The translations under genes and the position numbers were made by a program. This document shows positions 15,910 to 25,595 of a stretch of DNA of 64,000 nt, in pieces (the first letter of the stretch is position 1; each line of letters begins with the position of its first letter). Source of the stretch: an uncultured Oscillospiraceae bacterium (GTDB lineage Bacteria > Bacillota > Clostridia > Oscillospirales > Oscillospiraceae); the NCBI GenBank assembly GCA_951801655.1, contig CATONV010000002.1, forward strand, positions 1 to 64,000, written 5' to 3'. The notes beneath the pieces were generated by a model. The model ran no database searches, was not told where the DNA came from, and saw nothing but the letters and a program-made list of their open reading frames with translations.

Positions 15910-17406
15910 TCACGTAAAGTTCCGCATGGTACATTCCACAAAATAGGACTGGCTCTCTCCCTCCTGGGCGAAGAGGGCATCCTGGCCGAAGAAGCGGTAA
16001 CCGGAAAAGCGCATTTTGCTGTCTATCTGTCCGCCGCCCAGGTCCCGGAACAGGTTTCCTTCCTTCTGTACCAGAGAGCTGTACAGGTCGGACCACTCCC
16101 TGTTTCCCAGCTGATTCCAAAGGAAGGACCGGGCGGCCACGGCGATCTCCTCATAGGGGATATCCACGCCGTAGGACTGCTCTCCGGTGATGGGCCCGCC
16201 GCTGTCATAGGATCGGACCAGTGTAACCTCAGTGAGGACGCCGTCCTCCTCCGTAAACCGGAGGGACGCCCGGGGCACCGGTGACTCCCCCCACAGGTGG
16301 ATGACTACTGTCCCGCTGTCGTCGGGGAACTCCTCAAAGGCCCCTGAAGCCGTCAATCGGCAGGTGAGATTTTCCCGTCCATAGGTAAACTCCATAAACC
16401 GGTTATAGTTGTCCACAAACTGCTCCGCTGTCAGCGCCGGGCCCCGGTGGGGCGGCATGGAGGCCAGAAGGTGGCCTCCCACCGTCAGTCCCACGCAGGC
16501 GACACTGGCCGCCAGATAGCCCGCCGCCCGCAGCCAGCTCCGCTTATTGTCCCAAAAGGCCTTTTCCCGGGTGCTGCCGTCCAGGTAGAGCTGGTCCGTC
16601 TCCCAGAACAGGGGCTTTTCGTGGTACACCTGCCAACAAGCCCAGATGAGCATGCCCAGGCTGATGAGGGCGAACAGGGGAACCGGGATTTGTGCCAGCA
16701 GCAGTCCGCCGCCGAAAAATACCATCACCAGTATGGTGCGCTGGGCGGCCTGCTCTAAGCTGAGAAGACTGCCATCCTCCCGGAGGACCTTCAGGCCCAA
16801 AAGCGCCTTACCGGGGGTGGTCCCCCAGAGGTGGAGCATGAAAATTTCCGCCCCTGCCATCAAAAACAGTCCCAGCAGCGATGGCAGCAGCGTGCCAGTG
16901 CGGACAAAGTTCATATGGGCGGCGAGCTGAAATACTACTGTCACCAAAGTGGAGTAGATGCTCAGGTCCAGGTTCCGGGCGAAGAACCGCCGCCAGGGGA
17001 AGATGCGCACCGGGTCCCGGTCCTTCTCCAGTACAACCTCGCCCTGAGACAGCCGCTCCAGGTAGCGCCGGGCGTCCAGAGTGCAGAAACTTACCCGGTC
17101 TGAGAGCATGTCCCGGCACAGCGCGACGGCCTGCTCCAGCTCCTGGCACTCCCGCTCCAGGGCTTCCTCCCGCCGCTCTAAGGCGGGCTCCAGGGACCTC
17201 TCTCCGTTCTGAAGCTCGTGGATTTCCTCCAGTGAAAAGCCAAGCTGGCGGAGAAGCTTTATCTTTAATAAGGTGTCCACGTCCTCCTCTGAGTAGTTCC
17301 GGTATCCGTTCTCCCCCCGGGCGGCGGAGAAAAAGCCCTGGTCCTCATAGTAGCGGATATTGGCCCGGGCCAGGCCGGTGCGGGCCTCCACTTCCTTGAT
17401 AGTCAT
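15910..17406 (-). CDS. Membrane-bound MerR-family regulator with RDD domain
   Basis: The 498-residue protein begins with a MerR winged helix (residues 1-70: TIKEVEARTGL, RYYEDQG, NGYRNYSEEDV). A dimerising coiled coil follows (about 80-120), then an RDD-type membrane domain (135-265) with the ARNLD start and the GTTPGKALLGLKVL hallmark and about three helices. Another helix lies near 290-312, and a C-terminal region of about 185 residues probably faces outside. It reads as a one-component transmembrane sensor-regulator. The ATG at 17406 follows AGAGGGG by 6 nt; a TTG two codons upstream is less likely. The ligand and targets are unknown, and the promoter has the MerR-type long spacer. Confidence 0.85.
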   Translation of the reverse strand: MTIKEVEARTGLARANIRYYEDQGFFSAARGENGYRNYSEEDVDTLLKIKLLRQLGFSLEEIHELQNGERSLEPALERREEALERECQELEQAVALCRDMLSDRVSFCTLDARRYLERLSQGEVVLEKDRDPVRIFPWRRFFARNLDLSIYSTLVTVVFQLAAHMNFVRTGTLLPSLLGLFLMAGAEIFMLHLWGTTPGKALLGLKVLREDGSLLSLEQAAQRTILVMVFFGGGLLLAQIPVPLFALISLGMLIWACWQVYHEKPLFWETDQLYLDGSTREKAFWDNKRSWLRAAGYLAASVACVGLTVGGHLLASMPPHRGPALTAEQFVDNYNRFMEFTYGRENLTCRLTASGAFEEFPDDSGTVVIHLWGESPVPRASLRFTEEDGVLTEVTLVRSYDSGGPITGEQSYGVDIPYEEIAVAARSFLWNQLGNREWSDLYSSLVQKEGNLFRDLGGGQIDSKMRFSGYRFFGQDALFAQEGESQSYFVECTMRNFT

Positions 17407-17438
17407 AATCAACCCCTCTTTCCCTTGAATTTAAGGCA

Positions 17439-17469
17439 AGTATACACTATCAAGGCCCTTTACAGTCAA
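17439..17469 (-). promoter_or_regulatory. MerR-type promoter with 19-bp spacer
   Basis: On the minus strand TTGACT (17464-17469) and TATACT (17439-17444) are separated by 19 bp, the overlong spacer typical of MerR-activated promoters. CCTTGA and TCAAGG lie as inverted copies around the -10. The position fits autoregulation of the MerR-RDD gene. Confidence 0.5.
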
Positions 17470-17641
17470 TACCCCGCCGAAAAAATGACGAACGCTATTT
17501 CCCACTGTCCACCCCCTTTCCCCCGCGCTGAATGGCAATTCTATGCAGGTTCTCCAATGGTTTTTGCCGGCATCGACGATTTTTTATTTTTTAAACAAAT
17601 TTCGAGAGAAAAAACTGTATAAATTGACAGGGCTGTCCCAC

Positions 17642-17670
17642 TTGCTTTACACTCGAAAACCCGATATAAT
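17642..17670 (+). promoter_or_regulatory. SigA promoter of bcd-etfB-etfA
   Basis: TTGCTT (17642-17647) and TATAAT (17665-17670) have a 17-bp spacer. The leader to bcd is about 225 nt. Confidence 0.55.
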
Positions 17671-17755
17671 TTCAATGGTTAAGACACTACATAATGCCAG
17701 ACCTGATAAGTCCGCAACGCCGGGATCGGCCCGTGTTGCTCTTTTTTCGCTTTAT

Positions 17756-17777
17756 CTTTGTTAAAAATCTAACAAAG
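17756..17777 (+). promoter_or_regulatory. Rex-like operator in the bcd leader
   Basis: CTTTGTTA and TAACAAAG are perfect 8-bp inverted arms around a 6-bp centre. The core TTGTTA-N6-TAACAA closely matches the clostridial Rex consensus, and Rex is known to control butyryl-CoA genes through NADH/NAD+. The site lies about 85 bp downstream of the promoter -10, so repression would work as a roadblock unless another promoter exists. Confidence 0.55.
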
Positions 17778-17903
17778 AGGGCGGATGGGCCGGGCACAAC
17801 TTATGTATCGTTCGGCTCCCCCGTTCCCGGATCCGGAAGGCCTCGGAGTGCGGAGGGGGCGCTCACGATAGTGTCAAGTATTTTAAACTAGGAGGACTGC
17901 AAA

Positions 17904-19046
<1,143 letters not shown>

Positions 19047-19064
19047 GATAGGAGGCAGATTGAA

Positions 19065-19865
19065 ATGAAAATCATTGTTTGTGTCAAGCAGGTCCCCGAT
19101 ACCTCCGGTAAGGTGGCCGTCAACCCCGACGGCACCCTGAACCGCGCCTCCATGGCCGCCATCACCAACCCCGACGACCTGAACGCCGTCGAGGCCGCCC
19201 TGGTCCTGAAGGAGCAGACCGGCGCCGAGGTGATCGTCGTCTCCATGGGCCCCCCGCCCGCCGAGGGTATGCTCCGCGAGGTCATGGCCCGGGGCGTGGA
19301 CCGCGCCGTTCTGGTGTCCGCCCGTGAGTTCGGCGGCTCCGATACTTACGCCACCTCTCAGATCCTGGCCGCCGCCATCGACAAGATCGGCGTGGACAAG
19401 GACGACATCGTGATGTGCGGCCGTCAGGCCATCGACGGCGACACCGCCCAGGTGGGCCCCCAGATCGCCGAGAAGCTGGGCCTGCCCCAGGTGTCCTACG
19501 CCGCCGAGATCACCAAGGAGGGCGACACCATCACCGTCAAGCGGATGCTGGAGGACGGCTACATGACCATCAAGGTCAAGACCCCCTGCCTCATCACCTG
19601 CATCAAGGAGCTGAACACCCCCCGCTACATGAGCGTGGGCGGCATCTACGAGTGCTACTCCAAGCCCTATGAGATCTTCGACTACAACACCCTGAAGGAT
19701 CATCCCTTCATCGACAAGGACACCATCGGTCTGAGCGGCTCCCCCACCAACATCCTGACCTCCTTCACTCCTCCCCAGAAGGGCGCCGGCATGATGCTGG
19801 AGGGCGCCGACAAGGCCACCTGCGACAAGCTGGCCGGCATCCTGGCCGCCAAGCATATGATCTGA
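19065..19865 (+). CDS. etfB: Electron transfer flavoprotein, beta subunit
   Basis: The 266-residue subunit opens with MKIIVCVKQVPDTS, the usual EtfB start. It carries the nucleotide-binding MCGRQAIDGDTAQVGP near residue 118 and the SDTYATSQIL segment near residue 95 seen in anaerobic EtfB proteins that bind an additional FAD. With EtfA it links NADH oxidation to Bcd and, in clostridia, to ferredoxin reduction. ATAGGAGG precedes the start. Cotranscription is supported by short gaps on both sides and shared codon bias. Confidence 0.95.
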   Translation: MKIIVCVKQVPDTSGKVAVNPDGTLNRASMAAITNPDDLNAVEAALVLKEQTGAEVIVVSMGPPPAEGMLREVMARGVDRAVLVSAREFGGSDTYATSQILAAAIDKIGVDKDDIVMCGRQAIDGDTAQVGPQIAEKLGLPQVSYAAEITKEGDTITVKRMLEDGYMTIKVKTPCLITCIKELNTPRYMSVGGIYECYSKPYEIFDYNTLKDHPFIDKDTIGLSGSPTNILTSFTPPQKGAGMMLEGADKATCDKLAGILAAKHMI

Positions 19866-19883
19866 GAAGGGAGATAGAAGAAT

Positions 19884-21023
19884 ATGTCTACTTTTAATAG
19901 TTCCGATGTCGCTGCCTTCAAGGGCGGAGTCTGGGTATTCTGCGAGCAGCGTCAGGGCAGTATGATGCCCACCTCCTACGAGCTCATCTCCGAGGGCCGC
20001 AAGCTGGCCGACGAGCTGGGTACCAAGCTGTACGGCATCCTGCTGGGCGAGGGCATTGAGGGCATCGCCAAGGAGCTGGGCGGCTACGGCGCGGACGGCG
20101 TGTATGTCTGCGACCACCCCCTGCTGAAAAACTACACCACCGACGGCTACACCAAGGTCATCTGCGATGTGATCGAGGAGTACAAGCCTGAGATCATGCT
20201 CATCGGCGCCACCAACATCGGCCGTGACCTGGGCCCCCGCTGCGCCGCCCGGCTGCACACCGGCCTGTGCGCCGACTGCACCCACCTGGACGTGGACATG
20301 GGCATCTACAAGGACTTCCTGAAGGAGAACTCCACCCTGGCCCCCGAGCGCATCGACGCCACCAGCCACGCCGTGGTGCTGGGCCAGAAGCACGACGTGT
20401 CCCGTGACCTGAAGATGACCCGTCCCGCCTTCGGCGGCCACCTGATGGCCTCCATCATCTGCCCCCGGTTCCGTCCCGCCATGGCCACCGTCCGACCCGG
20501 CGTGATGAAGAAGGCCGCCTTCGACCAGGCCAAGGCCGACGCCTGCGAGATCATTAAGCCCGCGTTCTCCCTCACCGAGGCTGATATGAACACCGAGGTG
20601 GTCGAGGTGGTCAAGGCCGCCAAGAAGCTGGTGGACCTGATCGGCGCCGACGTGGTCGTCTCCGTGGGCCGCGGCATCTCCAAGGACGTGGAGGGCGGCA
20701 TCAAGCTGGCCGAGGAGCTGGCTGAGGTGCTGGGCGGCGTCGTGGGCGGCTCCCGTGCCACCATCGACTCTGGCTGGCTGTCCGCCGACCACCAGGTGGG
20801 CCAGACCGGCAAGACCGTTCACCCCAAGATCTATGTCGCTCTGGGCATCTCCGGCGCCATCCAGCACAAAGCCGGTATGCAGGACTCCGAATGCATTATC
20901 GCTGTCAACAAGAACGACACCGCTCCCATCTTTGAGATCGCCGACTACGGCATCTGCGGCGACCTGTTCAAGGTTACCCCGCTTCTCATCGAGGCCATCA
21001 AGGCTGCGAAGGCTGCCAAATAA
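19884..21023 (+). CDS. etfA: Electron transfer flavoprotein, alpha subunit
   Basis: The 379-residue subunit has an N-terminal Rossmann-like half, then the FAD-binding C-terminal half with VGGSRATIDSGW near residue 285, ALGISGAIQHKAGM near 318 and the ending IAVNKNDTAPIFEIADYG. The length is slightly above the usual 330-350 because of the N-terminal extension. It pairs with EtfB and partners Bcd. The strong terminator that follows closes the operon. An antisense frame of 1104 codons covering all three genes is an artefact of GC-rich codon bias. Confidence 0.95.
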   Translation: MSTFNSSDVAAFKGGVWVFCEQRQGSMMPTSYELISEGRKLADELGTKLYGILLGEGIEGIAKELGGYGADGVYVCDHPLLKNYTTDGYTKVICDVIEEYKPEIMLIGATNIGRDLGPRCAARLHTGLCADCTHLDVDMGIYKDFLKENSTLAPERIDATSHAVVLGQKHDVSRDLKMTRPAFGGHLMASIICPRFRPAMATVRPGVMKKAAFDQAKADACEIIKPAFSLTEADMNTEVVEVVKAAKKLVDLIGADVVVSVGRGISKDVEGGIKLAEELAEVLGGVVGGSRATIDSGWLSADHQVGQTGKTVHPKIYVALGISGAIQHKAGMQDSECIIAVNKNDTAPIFEIADYGICGDLFKVTPLLIEAIKAAKAAK

Positions 21024-21031
21024 AGGCAAAA

Positions 21032-21069
21032 AGACTCCCCCATTTCTTCGGAAACGGGGGAGTTTTTTT
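21032..21069 (+). terminator. Strong rho-independent terminator of bcd-etfBA
   Basis: GACTCCCCC, a short inner TTTC/GAAA stem with a TTCG tetraloop, then GGGGGAGT and seven T residues. Confidence 0.9.
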
Positions 21070-21074
21070 AAAAT

Positions 21075-21104
21075 ACCGCCTCCCTTTGGCGGAAGGGAGG
21101 CGGT
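21075..21104. repeat. Perfect 12-bp hairpin, REP-like
   Basis: ACCGCCTCCCTT and AAGGGAGGCGGT flank a 6-nt loop, directly after the etfA terminator. No T tract follows. The flank to 21150 also has TTGTCC / GGACAA inverted arms. It looks like a palindromic repeat rather than a second terminator. The rest of 21105-21283 shows nothing further. Confidence 0.4.
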
Positions 21105-21283
21105 TGTGCTGTGTGCCGGGCAGAGAGAGGGCTTTGTCCAGGAGAGAGGCGGACAACGCCGGCCCGGCCGCGGCATATTGGGGACTGTGCGAAACATGAA
21201 TCCAGTTCGCAGGTTATATTATAGCGGATTTTAAATTAATTGGGCGTCAACGTGGAGAGCCGTACCGTAAAAATGCTGTTAAT

Positions 21284-21991
21284 TCAGTCGTCCAGCATTC
21301 GGTAGCCAATACCCAGCTCAGTATGGATGTACTTGGGGTCGGAAGGATTCTCCTTCAGCTTGCGGCGGATGTTGGCCATGTTGACCCGCAGGATCTGGTT
21401 GCTGCCGCTGCCGCTGTAGGGCCCCCAGATGTGCTCCAGGATAAAGTCGTAGGTGAGAACCTTGCCGGCGTGGATGGCCAGCAGTTCGATAATTTTGAAC
21501 TCGTTCTGGGTGAAGTGAATTTCTTCTCCGTCCAGCATCACCTGGTGGCGGGACAGGTCGATGGTCAGGTCTTTAATCTGATAGACACTGCGCTGAATGC
21601 CCTGACTCAGCTTCAGTCTCTCGGCCCGGCGGAGGGTGGAACGGATGCGGGCCAGCAGCTCTGACACGCCGAAGGGCTTGACCACATAGTCGTCCGCCCC
21701 CATGTCCAGGGCCCGGACCTTCTCCGACTCCCGGTCCCGGGCCGAGATGATGATAACCGGCACCTCTCGGGGCAGGCCCCGGAGCTGAGAGAGGATCTCC
21801 AGGCCGTCCATGTCAGGCAGCCCCAGGTCCAGCAGCACCAGATCGGGGCCGTGGGAGAAAAACAAGGACAGTCCTTCCCGGCCGGTGTAGGCGGGGATGG
21901 CACGGTAGTCGTTAGCGGACAGAGCCCGGCTGATAAAGTTGCTGATGGTCCTCTCGTCTTCGATAATCAAAATGGTCTGCTTTTCACTCAT
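21284..21991 (-). CDS. kdpE: OmpR/KdpE-like response regulator
   Basis: The 235-residue protein has a receiver domain (residues 1-120; acidic pair in IIEDE, phospho-Asp in LLDLGLPDMDG near residue 53, Lys in VVKPFG) and an OmpR-type winged helix (130-235, ending YIHTELGIGYRML). The ending and overall sequence are close to KdpE, the K+-limitation regulator. The frame extends 19 codons upstream, but GGAG lies 9 nt before the ATG at 21991 and the family starts MSEKQTIL. It follows the kinase gene by about 70 bp. No kdpFABC genes are in the window, so target and signal are uncertain. Confidence 0.88.
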   Translation of the reverse strand: MSEKQTILIIEDERTISNFISRALSANDYRAIPAYTGREGLSLFFSHGPDLVLLDLGLPDMDGLEILSQLRGLPREVPVIIISARDRESEKVRALDMGADDYVVKPFGVSELLARIRSTLRRAERLKLSQGIQRSVYQIKDLTIDLSRHQVMLDGEEIHFTQNEFKIIELLAIHAGKVLTYDFILEHIWGPYSGSGSNQILRVNMANIRRKLKENPSDPKYIHTELGIGYRMLDD

Positions 21992-22063
21992 AGTGACATC
22001 TCCGTGTGATTTTGTGGGGGCAGGCTCGCCCTGGGTTTGTGGTGTCATTTGAAGGGAGTGGCC

Positions 22064-23221
22064 CTAGGCAGTAGGCAGGCCGAAGCGAAACACTGCACCG
22101 CCCTCCGGGTGATTTTCGGCGGTAAAAAAGCCGCCGTGGGCCTTGATAATGTTCTGGCAGACGGACAGGCCGATACCCATTCCCCGGGTGGAGTCTCCGG
22201 ACAGAGAGAGGGGCATGGGCTGACCCGCTCTGACAGCCTGACAGACCTCCGCAGAAAGACCGCGGCCCTGGTCCCGCACCTCCACAATCGCCCAGTCGTC
22301 CTGGCGGTACAGCCGGATTGTGATGTGTTCCCTGTCTCCGGAGTGACGGATGGCGTTTTCCAGCAGATTAACAATGACCTGCTTCACCAGCAGCGGGTCC
22401 ATGGGCAGGTAGAGAATATCCTCCGACAGGTCCAGCGCCACGCGGCAGTCGGGAAAACGCCGCCGGGTGGTGAGAAGAGCGTCCCCCGCCACCTCCTCCA
22501 GCATCTCCTCCCGCTTTTTCAGAGGCAGTGTTCCGTCCTGAACTCTGGTGACCGACAGAAGATTTTCCACCATGACAATGAGGCTGTCGGCATCCTGTTT
22601 GATATCGTTGAGCATGGACAGGTTTTTGGGGGAGACCTCCGGAGTTTCCAGCAGGACCGCTACAGTCCCCGAGATGGAGGTGAGGGGGGTGCGCAGATCG
22701 TGAGACACCGCGCGCAGGATGTTCTCCCGGATGGCCGCCCTCTCGGACTCCAGCTGGATGGCTGCCTTCTCGGCATTAAGCTTCTCGTTCTGTTCATAGA
22801 GGGCCTTGGTGTTTTTCTCCCTGCGGACGGCCTCAGTGGCCTGCCTCTTGACCCGGGCGGTGAGGGCGCAGATGACGCAGGAGATGGCCACCATGGACAG
22901 CATGGCCACCGGGTAGCCTGTCCGACTGAGAGAGAATGCGGCGTAAGGCTCCATAAAGTAGATGTTGATGCACAGTGTGCCGATGATGGAGGCGGCGATG
23001 CCGTAGGCGTAACCTGAGGTGAGAAGAGAAATCAGGGCCACGGCCAGCACAAAGACCAGTGCAGAGTTGTTTTCCCCGCCGGTGTGCCCGATGAGAATAC
23101 TGCTGGCCCAGTAGGCGGCGCACAGAAACAGGGCCGTTACCCCCAGATTCCAGGGAATGGCGGGGATTCGGCGGTGCTGTACGTCCAGCCAGTGGTAGAA
23201 GTCCTTAAAATGCTGAAGCAT
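22064..23221 (-). CDS. KdpD-like sensor histidine kinase lacking the N-terminal sensor
   Basis: The 385-residue kinase has about four transmembrane helices of the DUF4118 type (residues 25-125), a short coiled coil, a HisKA helix with the phospho-acceptor His in AVSHDLRTPL near residue 172, and an ATPase domain (NLLENAIRHS, DQGRGL, GMGIGLSV). This is the C-terminal half of KdpD. The roughly 370-residue N-terminal KdpD and universal-stress-protein domains of the classic enzyme are missing. GAAGGAGG precedes the ATG. It is cotranscribed with the kdpE-like regulator. Confidence 0.88.
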   Translation of the reverse strand: MLQHFKDFYHWLDVQHRRIPAIPWNLGVTALFLCAAYWASSILIGHTGGENNSALVFVLAVALISLLTSGYAYGIAASIIGTLCINIYFMEPYAAFSLSRTGYPVAMLSMVAISCVICALTARVKRQATEAVRREKNTKALYEQNEKLNAEKAAIQLESERAAIRENILRAVSHDLRTPLTSISGTVAVLLETPEVSPKNLSMLNDIKQDADSLIVMVENLLSVTRVQDGTLPLKKREEMLEEVAGDALLTTRRRFPDCRVALDLSEDILYLPMDPLLVKQVIVNLLENAIRHSGDREHITIRLYRQDDWAIVEVRDQGRGLSAEVCQAVRAGQPMPLSLSGDSTRGMGIGLSVCQNIIKAHGGFFTAENHPEGGAVFRFGLPTA

Positions 23222-23251
23222 GGCGCCGCCTCCTTCGGATCGTTTGGAGCC

Positions 23252-23280
23252 ATTATACCAAAAATCCGGACGAAGGTAAA
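23252..23280 (-). promoter_or_regulatory. SigA promoter of the KdpDE-like pair
   Basis: On the minus strand TTTACC (23275-23280) and TATAAT (23252-23257) have a 17-bp spacer, about 30 bp before the kinase start. Confidence 0.6.
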
Positions 23281-23329
23281 GACCGGGGCGGGCGGATGGA
23301 AAATCTTAACGGCGTCGAAACGTGTCAAA

Positions 23330-23356
23330 GGCCGGTACGCGAACTGCGTACCGGCC
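23330..23356 (-). terminator. Hairpin after recD2
   Basis: GGCCGGTACGC and GCGTACCGGCC form a perfect 11-bp stem with a 5-nt loop, 9 bp after the recD2 stop. The T tract on the minus strand is short (TTTG). Confidence 0.55.
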
Positions 23357-23365
23357 TGTCGGCTG

Positions 23366-25585
23366 TCACTCAGGGGTCTGGGCTGTCAATCGGGCCCGCA
23401 GCCCGGAATAGCGCCTGGTCTGCCGGTTGTTGTGTACCATTCCGGCCACGGCGGCGGGATCGCCCACCACGATGAACAGCTCCCGGGCCCGGGTGACGGC
23501 TGTGTACAGCACGCCCCGGGTCATGAGAATGGAGGCCCCATCCAGGGCGGCCAGGATGACGGCGCGGTATTCGCTGCCCTGGGCCTTATGTACGGTAACG
23601 GCGAAGGCGGGCTCCAGCTCCCCCAGCATGTCCGGGGAGTACTCCACAATTTTGCCGTCGAAGTCCACGGTGATGATCTCTCTCTCGATGGAACGGATGA
23701 CGCCGATATCCCCGTTGAACATGCCCATGCCGGAGTCGCTTCCGCCCTCCTCCCGCCACAGGATGTCGTAGTTGTTGCGTACCTGCATCACCCGGTCCCC
23801 CGCCCGGAAGACCCAGTCTCCAAAGCGGCGCTCCCCTTTGCCCTCCAGAGGAGGATTCAGGGCGTGCTGAAGGACCTGGTTCAAAGCCCTGGTGCCTGTC
23901 CCGCGGCGGCGGGTGGGGGAGAGAACCTGAATTTGATCGGCCGGTATGCCCAGCCTCTCGGGGAGACGGCGGCGGCACAGGTCCACAATGGTGTCCAGTA
24001 CCGCTTCCGGGTCCCGGCGGATCAGACAGAAAAAGTCCCCCTCGTTGCGGCGCAGGTCGGGGACCTGGCCGTGGTTGATGAGGTGGGCGTTGCGGATGAT
24101 GGCGCTCTGGGCGGCCTGCCGAAAAATCTCGGTGAGGCGGATGGTGGGCACCACTCCGCTGCGGATCAGGTCGGCGAAGAGGGACCCCGGCCCCACTGAG
24201 GGCAGTTGGTCCGGGTCGCCCACCAGTACCAGACGGCAGTCCCCCTCCAGCGCGTCCAGGAGGGCGGCCATCAGGGGCACGTCCACCATGGAGGTCTCGT
24301 CCACGATGACCGCGTCCGCCTTCAGCGGGTCGTAGGAGTTCCGGGTAAAGATCAGCTTGCCCGAGTGGGGGTCGAAGCCGGTCTCCAGCAGGCGGTGGAT
24401 GGTGGAGGCATCGGCGCCGCACAGCTCTCCCAGCCGCTTGGCCGCCCGGCCGGTGGGGGCGGCCAGGGCGGTGTTCAGCCCCATCCTCTCAAACAGGGAC
24501 AGTACCCCCCGCAGACAGGTGGTCTTGCCCGTACCCGGTCCGCCGGTGAGGAGGATCACCTGCCGGCCGGCGGCCAGCTCCACCGCCGAACGCTGCTGGG
24601 GAGCATAGGAGATGCGCTGCTCCTGCTCAATGCGGGCGATCAGCTTGTCCAGCCCCTCCGGAGGCAGCAGCTGCGCCTGACTCATCTCCAAAATCCGCTG
24701 GGCGATGTAGGACTCCGCCTCGTAAAGGGCGGGGAGGTACACCGCCTCCTGTCCGGCCACCTGCTCGCATTCCGCCTCGCCCCGGCGGATCAGGGCGTCC
24801 AGACAGTTTTCCAGCAGTTCGCCGGCGGTCTCCAGCAGGGTGGAGGTGGCCTCCACCAGCTTGCGCCGGGGAAGAAAGGTGTGGCCGTTGTTGTAGTTGT
24901 TGTGACTCAGCTCGAAGATCAGTCCCGCCTCCAGCCGAAGCGGGTCCTCAGCTCCCACCCCCAGGGACAGGGCAAGGGCGTCAGCCTGAGAGAAATTCAC
25001 CTCAAACTCCTGGTCCACCAACAGATAGGGATTGGCCTTGACCACCTCCAAGGCCACATCGCCGTAAGCCCGGCGGAGAAGGGCGGCCAGCTCCAGGGGC
25101 AGCTGGTGCTCCCCTAAAAATTCCAGCAGACGGCGGGTCCCCATCCGCTGGCGGAAGGTATCGCCGATCTGCCGGGCACGCTTGCGGGTGATGCCCTTGA
25201 TCTTGGTCAGCTGGTCCGGGTCTTCCTCGATGACAGTGAGGGCCGTCTCTCCAAATTCCTCGAGGATCAGCCGGGCAGTGGTCTTTCCTACCCCCTTGAT
25301 CGCGCCGGAAGACAGGTAGTGGAACATTTCCTTCAGTCCCTGGGGCAGGCGGCGCTCCACAACCTCCGCCTTCAGCTGAGGGCCGTAGGTGGGGTGGCGG
25401 GTCCAGCGGCCCCGGACAGACAGATACTCTCCCGGGGCCACTCCGGCCATGGGGCCCACTACGGTGACCTCCTCACCGCGGACATCCAGCCTGAGGATGG
25501 CATAGCCGCTGTCCTCGTTCTGGAAGATAACAGAGGAGACGGCGCCCTCCAGCGCCTCCAGCTCTTGCTCTGACAAGGACACCAT
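23366..25585 (-). CDS. recD2: RecD2-type ATP-dependent 5'-3' DNA helicase
   Basis: The 739-residue superfamily 1B helicase is not part of a RecBCD complex. The N-terminal 330 residues contain the RecD2 extension with helix-hairpin-helix segments (GVGKTTARLI near 97, IKGITRKRARQIG near 130). The motor starts with Walker A in LLTGGPGTGKTTCLRG near residue 345, has DETSM (Walker B), and ends with the UvrD-like motif in TVHKAQGSEY and the VLYTAVTRARE signature. Length matches Bacillus and Deinococcus RecD2. A role in replication-fork and recombination repair is expected. It is the last gene of an operon begun by the XRE gene at 26714, 10 bp after the preceding small gene. Confidence 0.93.
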   Translation of the reverse strand: MVSLSEQELEALEGAVSSVIFQNEDSGYAILRLDVRGEEVTVVGPMAGVAPGEYLSVRGRWTRHPTYGPQLKAEVVERRLPQGLKEMFHYLSSGAIKGVGKTTARLILEEFGETALTVIEEDPDQLTKIKGITRKRARQIGDTFRQRMGTRRLLEFLGEHQLPLELAALLRRAYGDVALEVVKANPYLLVDQEFEVNFSQADALALSLGVGAEDPLRLEAGLIFELSHNNYNNGHTFLPRRKLVEATSTLLETAGELLENCLDALIRRGEAECEQVAGQEAVYLPALYEAESYIAQRILEMSQAQLLPPEGLDKLIARIEQEQRISYAPQQRSAVELAAGRQVILLTGGPGTGKTTCLRGVLSLFERMGLNTALAAPTGRAAKRLGELCGADASTIHRLLETGFDPHSGKLIFTRNSYDPLKADAVIVDETSMVDVPLMAALLDALEGDCRLVLVGDPDQLPSVGPGSLFADLIRSGVVPTIRLTEIFRQAAQSAIIRNAHLINHGQVPDLRRNEGDFFCLIRRDPEAVLDTIVDLCRRRLPERLGIPADQIQVLSPTRRRGTGTRALNQVLQHALNPPLEGKGERRFGDWVFRAGDRVMQVRNNYDILWREEGGSDSGMGMFNGDIGVIRSIEREIITVDFDGKIVEYSPDMLGELEPAFAVTVHKAQGSEYRAVILAALDGASILMTRGVLYTAVTRARELFIVVGDPAAVAGMVHNNRQTRRYSGLRARLTAQTPE

Positions 25586-25595
25586 CTCCCCTCCA

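Larger units (their letters stand above)
17407..17903. other. Intergenic region between the MerR-RDD gene and bcd
   Basis: This 497-bp region holds the minus-strand MerR-type promoter (17439-17469), a plus-strand promoter (17642-17670), a Rex-like operator (17756-17777) and a GC-rich leader with a palindrome centred on GGATCC (near 17828-17842). No credible gene was found in it. Confidence 0.6.

Noticed and set aside
21075..21104. Second terminator after etfA
   Set aside because: It is a perfect stem without a T tract, right behind a complete terminator. It was classified as a palindromic repeat.
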